Assembly (NCBI GenBank): GCA_013076295.1 | Contig: RQOL01000024.1 | Location: 4,417,158 to 4,481,157, forward strand | Direction: 5' to 3' | Source: Sanderia malayensis | Lineage: Eukaryota; Cnidaria; Scyphozoa; Semaeostomeae; Pelagiidae | Length of the DNA: 64,000 nt | In this document: positions 55,498 through 64,000 of the stretch, piece by piece | How positions within the stretch are numbered: the stretch's first letter is position 1 | Layout of the letters: each line of letters starts with the position of its first letter | Program-made: the position numbers and the translations under genes | The notes under the pieces: model-generated | The model's input: the letters and a program-made list of their open reading frames with translations, nothing else | What the model was told of the DNA's origin: nothing | Databases searched by the model: none

Positions 55498-56814
55498 TTA
55501 AAAGAACTGTTCGCAATATTTGTGGTACAAGTGAAGATATTTTTCATGTTCTTCTGGTGTCATTCTCTCTGTTATGGAATGATCATTTACAACATCAGAA
55601 ATAGGAATCATTTCCTTGCCAACTTTAACCATCACACCTTCACCATCTTCATCCTCTTCGCTTTCAACAATATCCATGACTTTTTCCTGATAAGAAACAG
55701 TTTTCTTTGTCACAACATTAGATGCATTAGCTGCAGCAGAGCTTTCATCCACAGAATCAGGTTCAGAATCTTCACTTAAATTCTCCTGACTGGCTGAGTT
55801 GATTGTCAGTTTCTTGCTACTACTACTATTGCTCTCGTGAGCTAGTAAATCAGACATTATATCTGTATCACCAGTGACTCTATTTCCTTTATCATTTGAT
55901 GCCTTTGAATCAACAACATCACTGACTGCTGTTTTATTCTCATCAGTGTTAAAAACTGTACTCTGTGACATCCAAACAGGAAGTTCTTTCGGTGCCTCAG
56001 TTTTCACTGTTTTATTGGCATTTTCACCAACATTAATACTGATGCTTTGGTCATACAGATCAATTGCCTTTCTGTCAACTGACCAGCCACTTTTTGCGTG
56101 ATTAGAATGCGTTCTATTTGCAGCTGCCTTCAATTGCACTGTAGTTGGCTCTGGCTCCAGAACCTCGGGAGCAAGGTTGATATTTTCACATGCTCGTAAA
56201 AGCTTGAAAATTGGCTCCATCTGCTCGTTGAAGAGAGCAAGTGAAGATTTGTTCAGTGATCTATGTTCATGGCTTGCATCTTCTTCCACGCTCCCCCCAC
56301 AATATGTGCATTTCAGTAAACCGGTTGTAAAATCAAGCAGTCTGTCAACTTCAAGATCTGAATATTTATTTTCACACTTCGAACAAGTAAAAGATGGTCT
56401 GTTTTTTGCCATTTGTTCATCACTTTCCAGTTTCTTTCGTATATGGTCTAATTTATATTTGACAACATTAACAAATATTTTGTAGTTAATGAAATAGAAA
56501 TTGTAAACATTGAAGTTGCCAGTATCTGGTTGTTTCTCTTTGTGAACTCGTTGTTTGACCAGTTTGTCTACTCTCAGCCTGGCAAGAGCCTGTCTCAGTT
56601 GTCTTTTATCAAAGCTCAACCGTTCAATTAAACTATCTTCATCGACACAAGGAACAACGGCTAATAAAGAAACAATAGCAATATGTTCTGCCTCATAAAA
56701 AGCATATGCTGTCATTTTGGCGAGCCTTTTCAGAATCGGTGGAACTTCAGAGAGCAGTTCCGGCTCTTCAAGCAATGCCTGATTCATTTCTTTCAAACAA
56801 AACTGTAATTCCAA
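55498..56814 (-). CDS. GTF2E1: General transcription factor IIE subunit 1 (TFIIE-alpha), single exon
   Basis: A single uninterrupted frame of 438 residues, the same order as human TFIIE-alpha (439). Residues ~20-120 form the winged-helix domain (LAKMTAYAFYEAEHIAIVSL, RQALARLRVDKLVKQ). A zinc ribbon follows with C144-x2-C147 (FTCSKCENKY) and C169-x2-C172 (LLKCTYCGG). After a Ser/Asn-rich linker an acidic stretch (ESEEDEDGEG) binds TFIIH in the family, and the end ERMTPEEHEKYLHLYHKYCE is the typical C-terminal helix. The protein recruits TFIIH to the pre-initiation complex in the nucleus. Lack of introns is unusual beside its intron-rich neighbours; either retroposition or ancestral loss could explain it. 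No frame damage is seen, so it should be functional. Confidence 0.93.
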   Translation of the reverse strand: MELQFCLKEMNQALLEEPELLSEVPPILKRLAKMTAYAFYEAEHIAIVSLLAVVPCVDEDSLIERLSFDKRQLRQALARLRVDKLVKQRVHKEKQPDTGNFNVYNFYFINYKIFVNVVKYKLDHIRKKLESDEQMAKNRPSFTCSKCENKYSDLEVDRLLDFTTGLLKCTYCGGSVEEDASHEHRSLNKSSLALFNEQMEPIFKLLRACENINLAPEVLEPEPTTVQLKAAANRTHSNHAKSGWSVDRKAIDLYDQSISINVGENANKTVKTEAPKELPVWMSQSTVFNTDENKTAVSDVVDSKASNDKGNRVTGDTDIMSDLLAHESNSSSSKKLTINSASQENLSEDSEPDSVDESSAAANASNVVTKKTVSYQEKVMDIVESEEDEDGEGVMVKVGKEMIPISDVVNDHSITERMTPEEHEKYLHLYHKYCEQFF

Positions 56815-56933
56815 TCTTCACAAATCAGAATACCCAAGTTGAAATATTGTCGTCGGTCGTGTTTCACTGTAAGAGAAGATAATATCCGACCATATCATTT
56901 TAGTCCTACCGGACTAATTTTCAAAAACCGCAT

Positions 56934-57999
56934 GGTCGGCACTAGTACGTGGAGGATTTATGTACAATTATGACATCATCGGCAAAATATGATTGTGAGG
57001 CTGTTTTCCGAGCCACGCGAGTGTTATGAGTTTAAGAAACGAAGCAAACGACGACGAGAATTCTCGCAAATCATTCCTCAAATTATTAGACATGCGCATT
57101 TGTGATGTAACGAAACTTGATAAAAAGACAACACAACCAAGTATTTTAAATGTTAGGGGATTAGATAAAGAAGCCAAACAAGGTTAGGACATGCTCAATC
57201 TTTGCAAAAATTGGAAACAAATTATGACTCAATTCTTTCTGAACTTTTTCAGTGATTGCTTTATTTTCCAATCAACCGTTTTGTCAAATTGTAACTCTCT
57301 CGTGTTTTTGTTTTGTTTTGTTCTTTTGCATGTGATCACAGGAAGTACCTCTGCGGTGGCCAAAATATGTTATATTTTATAGCGCAGGTAGACTTAGCTT
57401 CTTCATATTACATGCAAATTATAAAAAATTATCTGGTTTTTCAAAAGTGCTGATTTGGTTTTTTGGTTATTATAGTTGACGAGGGCCTTTGCCTTTGACA
57501 ATTGCTTCACTTCCTGTCCCATTCTGTCAGTCACGGCAGGCTCATTGCTTTATTAACAAAGCCAAAGAAGACAGATGCACAGCGGGGTAGAACTAATCCA
57601 GCACAAAAATATCTCTCTTTTCGCGTTCACGTTATTTATTTCCCATCCCGCCAAACTTATTTCTTCCAATTACTATATCTATCACCATGCCCACTATATA
57701 TTCTTGCACAATCATTTCAGATTCATAAAATTCTGAAATCTTAAATTAGATCCTTGCTTCTGATTTTCTTGCTTTTTAATCTTACCCACTAAAAGTATAC
57801 ATATATTTGGTTTTTTGTGTTATTTTCGCGAGTCTCGTTACATTACAAATGCGCATGTCTGGTAAAATGATTTGCGAGAAATTGTCGTCATCTTCAGTTC
57901 TCGCTTCTTTATCTCACAACACTCGTGTACAGCCTCACAATCATATTTTACCGATGATGTCATAATTGTACATAAATCCTCCACGTACTAGTGCCGACC
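56934..57999. mobile_element. 1.07-kb TIR element with 9-bp duplication, MULE-like
   Basis: Ends GGTCGGCACTAGTACGTGGA and TCCACGTACTAGTGCCGACC continue as ~190-bp inverted repeats. AAACCGCAT is duplicated at 56925-56933 and 58000-58008. No transposase is encoded. It sits between the divergent starts of TFIIE-alpha (56814) and the DNAJB13-like gene (58235). Confidence 0.85.
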
Positions 58000-58234
58000 A
58001 AACCGCATGCGTAGCTCAAAAAATTACTGTTGTTGTTGCAGCTGTTTAATCCAGTTGATGCTGTTGCTGTTGTTTTAGTGACCAAAACGAGGCTCTCACA
58101 AAAAATTATTGTCAAGACAACTTGGATGTAAATATTTGCAGCAATATTTTTCAAAGACATCAAGTGAATTTTACGATAAATCGAACCAACCTTACGATTA
58201 TTTCTTTATCCTCAAATCAACTCCGTGTTAAAGT

Positions 58235-61200
58235 ATGGGTCAGGACTATTATAATATTCTAGGTATCACAAGAAGTGCAAATGATGCAGACATAAAAAAG
58301 GCGTAAGTTTTTATGTATATTTTGTTTTTTATTTAAAAGCAAATCAAAACCTTTGGTGCAATTCCTTCCATATTTTAGGTACAGAAAACTTTCCTTGAAG
58401 TACAATCCAGATAAGAACAATGAACCTGGATCAGAGGCAAAGTTCAGGCAGCTTTCAGAAGCTTTTGATGTTCTGAGCAATAGTAAGCAATTTTTCTTCC
58501 ATTGGGTCAGCGGCGTAGTCGCGTAGATAGAAATATTTAGCGGGGGGGCAAATACCAAAATTTTCCGACAAAAAGGTGTGTCTTTTGGGCGTGTCCACAA
58601 GGGCACGCCCGAATTTAGGCAATTGCTCGATAAGGCGTTTCTGAATATACACAAAGTTTAAATATGAAAGATGACAGTTAGTTGAGAAAAACACGAATTG
58701 GGAAATTTTATTATTATTATTATCACAAGATTTAAAGATAAATTATCTTAAGGACTGACATTAGGATGTCCATCCCTTGAAAATGATACAATTTTTATCA
58801 TATCACCCAAAGAGTTACTGTCGGTTTTCCTAATTGCCGTGTAACCGGTTAGTTGAGGCTCATCAGGTATTTGAGACAAAAAACTGTCCAAGCCTTTCTT
58901 GAAAACATCCAGTGATACCCCTTTCAAGTCCCTGAGGTGTTTAGGTAACAGGTTGAACAGCTTAGGGCCTTGGATGCTGAAGCTCTGTTCCATTAATGTG
59001 CAAATTTTATTCTTTCCAATGATTCTTTTGATTTCACACTTCCTTCCGTATCAATTATATGAAGTGATTTCAGAGTTAACGTTGGGGACAAGCCCCTCAA
59101 GAATTTTCCAGACATAGAGTATACGATAACGTTCGCGTCGACGCTGGGGAGAATATACTCGTAATTTCTTAAGAGTTTCCCAGTAGTCCAACTTTTCATT
59201 AAGTTTTATCTTTCTTAAAAATGACCATTGCAGTAAATGAAAAATGAAATGTTTTGGTGATTATCATTTTCATAAGGTTACAACAGAACAAAAACCAAAA
59301 TAGAACATCGAAAACAAATTGATGAATAGTTTAATTGAAAAGTTTTCTTGCTTTTGCTTCAAGAAAGGGTTCTTGCATCTTTCTTAATGGCAAGTTTGCC
59401 ACTGTTTCGCGATTGATGGAGATCCACGCCAAGTTTGAAAGACGCTCTTCATTCATGGTATTTCAGAGATACGTCTTGACTCTCTTTAAGCACGTTCATC
59501 GTGAGCTGACGATACTGGAAGAGTCAAGGCTATTTCTAGCAATTTGAAAATGTTTTCAAACTGTCCTTTAAGATCATTTTCGAAAACTTTCCGACAAAAT
59601 GTTAAATTTTCCGACAAAATGGCTCGGAAGCTCTGGTGATCCCCCCTGCCCCCCCCCCCCTGTATCTACGCCACTGCATTGGGTACCTAATTGATTCTTC
59701 TTAGTAAAATCAAAATTTAAAGATACCTATTTTATTTGATTCAATACTGGAAATTCGCTGGGATTTTTCAACTGTTTTACTTCACATTAGCCAAACGAAG
59801 AGCAGTCTATGATCAATTTGGAGAGGAAGGGTTGAAAAATGGAGTCCCAAATACTGAAGACGGTTAGTAATTTTTTTATCACACACAACCAAATACTTCA
59901 TTCACCACTTATTTTAAGGCTAGAACACTGGATAATAGTGTATCATATAACATTGCATGATGCATTTGATATATACAAAGCTTGCAAAACAAATTAATCA
60001 GCCAAAATTATTTGCACTTGGTTTTATAAATCTCATTTTCTCTTGTATTTTAGATGATTTTTCAAAGGGTTATGTGTTTCACGGTGATGCTGAAAAGGTT
60101 TTTAAGGAGTTTTTTGGTGGTAGCAACCCATTTTCAGGTGACAGACTAATCTGATTCTTATGAAACCTTGACAGCTTGATGCTGTGTGCATTAATCTTCA
60201 TTGAATAGCTCACACTAAATTTGTCTTCCTGGCTGTTGACTCAAGAGAACCATTTATGCATACTTTTACAGAATTATTTGATGTGAGCCAAAATGAAATC
60301 GACATGGGTTTTGCTGGACTCCAGGGCCGTGGAAGAGTGAAGCAAGATCCAGCTATTGAAAGGGAACTATATTTAACCTTGGAAGAAGTATACAAAGGCT
60401 GCACTAAAAAGATGAAAATCTCTCGTCGGGTAAGACAATTTCTTAGAACTACAAGTATCGAGTCTCATTGGACCTAGAAACCACAATTAATAAAGAGATT
60501 CTCTATTTGCTATGCACGTGTGAGCCTTGACATGACAAGGAGATGTTTTCTTTAGGTAATGAATGAGGATGGACACACTTCAAGTATCAGAGACAAAATC
60601 TTGACGATAAATGTGAAACCAGGATGGAAATCTGGCACAAGAATTACCTTTCCAAAAGAAGGAGATCAGGGCCCAAACAATATCCCTGGTAATAACGTTA
60701 TGTCCACATATTGAAATTATTTTTTTCAGCATTTAAGTGAGATTGTAAAGACATGAATGTAGAAATGTGTGTCATTGCTCACAGTGAATGTCTTTTTCAG
60801 CTGACATTGTGTTTATTGTCAAAGACAAAGAGCATCCACTATTCAGAAGAGAAGGAAATGATATCGTATACACTGCATCTATCCCTCTCGGAAAGGTATC
60901 AATATCAAATTGTGTGCAAGTACATTTGTATGTGTTTCACTTTATACTCTGTTTGTCTGGTCTGAGGTCCCAGTTGCTTGCTAATCTGAGTAAAAGTCAA
61001 GGCACATTATTTGAGGCTCTTGGAGACTCATAGCTTTAAATATTTGGTTCTCTGTTGATGTAGTTTATAAAGCAGCAGTTCCAATGAATTAACCTGACTA
61101 TGTGCATTGGTCAACAGTTCACACCAAGATATGGAGTTTTTCTTATAGTTAAACAAGCAAACTTTGTTTCACTACAAGATCAAACTCACTTTGTTAATCC

Positions 61201-61603
61201 CAATAATGTGACCCTTGATTTCTTTATATTTGTAGGCACTTACTGGTTGTATTATTGATGTTCCAACTCTGGATGGAAGACTACTAAGCATTCCAGTCAA
61301 TGACATTGTGAGGTACAGATTTTTTTATTGTTATGTTTTGAGCTCTGGTTATATTAATTTACTCCACTGCTACTGGGGGGCTGGGATGGAGTTAAACAAA
61401 GGATGTGTACATTACTAATGTAATAATAATAATTCTTGTATCCGTTTAGTCCTGGTTACAGAAAAGAAGTAAGAAGTGAAGGCATGCCTCTTTCAAACGA
61501 TCAAAACAAAAGAGGAAGTTTGGTGATCACATTCAATATTGACTTTCCAAAGCATCTATCACCTGAACAAAAACAATTGTTGGTTCAAGCGCTTATCAAT
61601 TAG
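58235..61603 (+). CDS. DNAJB13: DNAJB13-like type II DnaJ co-chaperone (9 exons)
   Basis: Exons: 58235-58302, 58379-58482, 59791-59862, 60054-60137, 60272-60429, 60556-60688, 60801-60895, 61236-61312, 61450-61603. All are GT-AG and in frame, giving 314 residues against 316 in human DNAJB13. The J domain opens [20 protein letters not shown], but the HPD tripeptide that stimulates Hsp70 reads N32-P33-D34 (KYNPDKN). Human DNAJB13 also has a non-HPD tripeptide. A short linker without the usual Gly/Phe richness leads to the substrate-binding region ([46 protein letters not shown]) and a C-terminal dimerisation helix. DNAJB13 is a radial-spoke protein of cilia and flagella, so ciliary expression is expected. 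Intron 2 holds a hAT-like element. Confidence 0.92.
58508..59676. mobile_element. hAT-like element with 8-bp duplication, containing a LINE fragment
   Basis: Ends CAGCGGCGTAGTCGCGTAGA and GTATCTACGCCACTG are imperfect inverted repeats of the CAGNGGCG type common in hAT. CATTGGGT is duplicated at 58500-58507 and 59677-59684. It has no intact transposase. A minus-strand LINE fragment (58748-59200) lies inside. Located in DNAJB13 intron 2. Confidence 0.82.
58748..59200 (-). mobile_element. LINE reverse-transcriptase C-terminal fragment inside the hAT element
   Basis: The minus strand reads [20 protein letters not shown] upstream and then [39 protein letters not shown] and NSLGDMI, the C-terminal end of a common animal non-LTR element. 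The two blocks are in different frames. It was either captured by the hAT element or inserted into it. Confidence 0.75.
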
Positions 61604-62036
61604 CTGTGTTATTTTACGTCTGTAAATATCCTTTCCGTTATTATACGTTGCTAATGTGGTCTTACATTGTAGTAGCAGACATGTTATTCTCGTCGTAGTA
61701 CTATTTTATGTCTCTCACAAGCCATCTTGCAGTACTATTACAGTATTAGTACTAATCGAGATAAAGAAATCGTTTCTTTCTCACAGTATTCATCGTTATA
61801 GATCATCAGAATAATATCAAACCATCTATACTTGTGTCCTATACAGGTCACGGAAAATCCATCTGTCTCCTTCGGAGAAATCTAGTTTGAGGTTTTTGCA
61901 CAAAATTAACCAAGCAAGAAGTTAACTTAACTGAATAATGATTTTTAAATAAAAGATTATTTCTAAATTATCATTTAATGTAATGCCATTCCTAAAAAAA
62001 ACCGTTACCTCTGTGACTATGTGGGTTCAAATTCTT
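61604..62036. other. Convergent 3' ends of DNAJB13-like and channel genes
   Basis: The two genes face each other across ~430 bp. The interval should hold both polyadenylation sites; an AATAAA (61949 region, plus) is visible. There is no other feature. Confidence 0.45.
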
Positions 62037-64000
62037 TCATTTCTGCAAATTGGAGTGCAATACATCCCACTTGGACATCAATTCTGAGATAGAAAATAAA
62101 CTATTTTATTCTGAGAAGCACGAAATTGATTCGCGAAATGGTCATGTTGTAATATAATAAACTTGAAAGCCACACTTGATGGAAATATTAAGCCAATTTA
62201 TTACCTCTGATGATTTTCTTGTCGTACTCATACGACCCATCTACATAGTGCTTCATTCGTAGATTCTACAAAAAGGAAATAGTTTCTAATAAAGTGACAA
62301 CTTAAAGTAGTTTGTTAACTTAATAACCCACTTTTTGACTAAAATTGATACAAAGCTAATCTTAAATCACAACATTTAACCTTAAGAGCTGCTAATACTA
62401 AATGGATTATTAACTCGAAGGATTTGACCTACTTTGGTTTCCCGGTTTCCAATACGATCAAATGATCAAACACAGAATTCATGAGAGGTCTATTAGATAT
62501 TGATTTGTCTGAATTAATTGATTCCGTTTCTGATTTTGTGCTTGAAGTTGCCAGCAATGAATCTGTATAGATTTCTTTACAAATTTAGAAATAGAATACC
62601 GCAGAAATGAACAAATAAGGACGTACCTTCCATTTAAATCTACTGTCATCCAATCTCGCCACAAACAAGGTCTTGTCAACATCGTATTGTTCTGTTGCTT
62701 CTGCGCATGCTTTTCCATATGAAGCACCGAGCTGGGCAATCAAAATATTCACCAGAAATACCATCATAATGAACATACTTGCAAGAATAACAACAAGCGA
62801 GAAAATGCTGAAATGCAATGAAGAGAGGATTATCAAAAACAATGAAGATTGTGTGATTATCGCATGGTCCACTTCTACTCTGTTAAGATAATGCATAATG
62901 CTGTTAAACTAATTCAGAATAAAGTACAATAGAGCACATGCATAACTGCTTTACTCTTCAGCAGAGCCTCACTTAAAAAGTCGTCAAATTCAACTTTAAC
63001 AGCACGTTAACAACAGTTAAATTAGGAATCAATGCAATTAGGTTTTTTGGAAAGATTTCCAAATGTTTTTTCCCATTTAGCAACAAATTTCATTAGTAAT
63101 CGTGGAAACTGAAAGAAAATACTTCCATGACCAGTGTATGCTCAAATGTAAAGAATTATAATATGTTTAACATTCAGTTGAGCACACACTTTAAATTATA
63201 AGAATCATAATCAACCAAATTATGAGATTTTACATGTGAATTGGTACAAGTGATGTGATAATCTAACAAAATTTTCAAAACAAGATAAAGATAAAAAAAC
63301 TCGAAAAACTCACTTATAACCATTATAATTAGCGGAAAAGCCTTGTGATTGTGCCAGTGCCTTTATTCCACGCAGGAAGACGTCATCAAGTCCACTAAAT
63401 TTGAAAACATATAACGATATTATTATTCATTTACTTCATGTAACAAGAAAGCATTCAGTAAACACCCACATATAAGAACCAGGGAATTAAGAGCCTTCCA
63501 GGCTGAAAACTTGCTCAAAACAATAGAATAAACAATTGCCTATTGTATTTGAACAATAGGCTGGATACAAATTTGCAGGTTCTTATATGTGGGTGTTTAC
63601 TGTATAGACATTGTCATTGTCGCTCTTGACGGTGCCGAAGCCGAGTAATCACTCACGTAAAATAGGACTACCGTGAATCCTCGAATAAGCCCCAACCTTC
63701 GAATAAGCCCCCACCTAAAAATCTTTTTTGCAAATAAGCCCCCGGGGGCTTATTCGAGCATTTACGGTATAGGATAGAGTGGTCTTCTAAAGTTCATAAG
63801 ACCACTTTTCTGCTGCAAGTGTTACTTGAAGAATAATGAAAAGCATAAAGTAAAAGAGAGTTACCTCACGTTGACTGCACCAAATCCATTGCTCGATTCG
63901 TAATCCATTACTCCTCTCAGCGATAGAAACGTTGCTCCACTGAACGTGATGAGCACAATAAAATAGACGATGCCAAAGATCAACAGATCTCTCTTTATGA
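62037..64000 (-). CDS. TRP/polycystin-like ion channel, last five exons (partial)
   Basis: Exons in transcript order: 63865-beyond 64000, 63314-63394, 62627-62807, 62205-62265, 62037-62083 (stop 62037-62039), all in frame. The first gives a membrane helix, LLIFGIVYFIVLITFSGATF, as expected for S5. The second is a pore-region segment, GLDDVFLRGIKALAQSQGFS. The third is S6, FSLVVILASMFIMMVFLVNI, followed by LIAQLGASYGKACAEATEQY, the conserved post-S6 helix of TRP and polycystin channels. The short cytoplasmic tail ends HSNLQK. The N-terminal domains and S1-S4 lie beyond the window, so the subfamily cannot be settled. A cation channel of the plasma or ciliary membrane is expected. Confidence 0.8.
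63456..63602. mobile_element. 147-bp MITE in a channel-gene intron
   Basis: CAGTAAACACCCACATATAA is inverted at the other end as TTATATGTGGGTGTTTACTG, and the central CCTATTGT...ACAATAGG is a second inverted pair. The target duplication is unclear. Nearly the whole element can fold on itself. Confidence 0.75.
63671..63767. mobile_element. Short (97-bp) MITE of the 'CCTCGAATAAGCCCC' family
   Basis: Starts CCGTGAATCCTCGAATAAGC after TA, ends GAGCATTTACGG before TA, and has the internal palindrome GCCCCCGGGGGC. The smallest family member here. Confidence 0.8.

Noticed and set aside
55489..56485. Plus-strand frames over the TFIIE-alpha locus
   Set aside because: Antisense shadows of the TFIIE-alpha frame.
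1..64000. CRISPR arrays, operons, riboswitches, bacterial terminators
   Set aside because: None seen. The DNA is clearly eukaryotic, and the tandem repeats are satellites or transposon parts.
1..64000. tRNA genes
   Set aside because: I did not find a convincing A/B-box pair with a cloverleaf by eye; a tRNAscan-type search would settle it.

Overview
The window is animal genomic DNA. Genes are split by many GT-AG introns, the AT-rich intergenic DNA is full of transposable elements, and the protein set is metazoan: a TAB2/3-like adaptor, TFIIE-alpha, a DNAJB13-like co-chaperone, a TRP/polycystin-like channel and 21-exon fatty-acid-amide-hydrolase (FAAH)-like genes. The TE mix, an rDNA fragment and a signal peptide-propeptide-KR-cysteine-rich precursor fit an invertebrate, most plausibly a cnidarian. 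That placement is inference, not proof.

Layout. 0.5-2.9 kb: a TA-flanked MITE and a small three-coding-exon gene on the minus strand for a secreted cysteine-rich peptide. 3.7-42.3 kb: three tandem FAAH-like genes on the minus strand. FAAH-1 (3.76-10.99 kb) and FAAH-2 (12.66-31.10 kb) read through intact when their exons are assembled. FAAH-3 (32.01-42.26 kb) has a nonsense codon in exon 4. One FAAH-2 intron is inflated by about 10 kb. It holds a CR1-type LINE (esterase ORF1, then endonuclease/reverse-transcriptase ORF2) that is itself split by a 3.77-kb element with ~300-bp inverted repeats, and by a second insertion. The 3.77-kb element carries a decayed integrase-fold (rve) transposase and, on the opposite strand, a decayed alpha-kinase gene.

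42.4-49 kb is a gene-poor repeat zone. It contains a foldback-like element with a nested insertion carrying 28S, ITS2 and 18S rDNA fragments, two PIF/Harbinger-like MITEs with TTA duplications, and a long MITE with a purine/pyrimidine hairpin. 49.5-54 kb: a ten-exon TAB2/3-like gene (N-terminal CUE, C-terminal NZF finger) on the minus strand. 55.5-56.8 kb: a single-exon TFIIE-alpha gene on the minus strand. It is separated from the divergent nine-exon DNAJB13-like gene (58.2-61.6 kb, plus) by a 1.07-kb element with 9-bp target duplications. 62.0-64.0 kb: the last five exons of an ion channel on the minus strand, cut by the window end.

The three FAAH copies serve as natural before/after controls: a TE present in one copy and cleanly absent at the paralogous site in another gives exact ends and target duplications. 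Functionally, FAAH copies would hydrolyse fatty-acid amides at internal membranes, TAB2/3 would link ubiquitin chains to TAK1 signalling, TFIIE-alpha is general transcription, and DNAJB13 belongs to axonemes. They are not an operon or a pathway, only neighbours.
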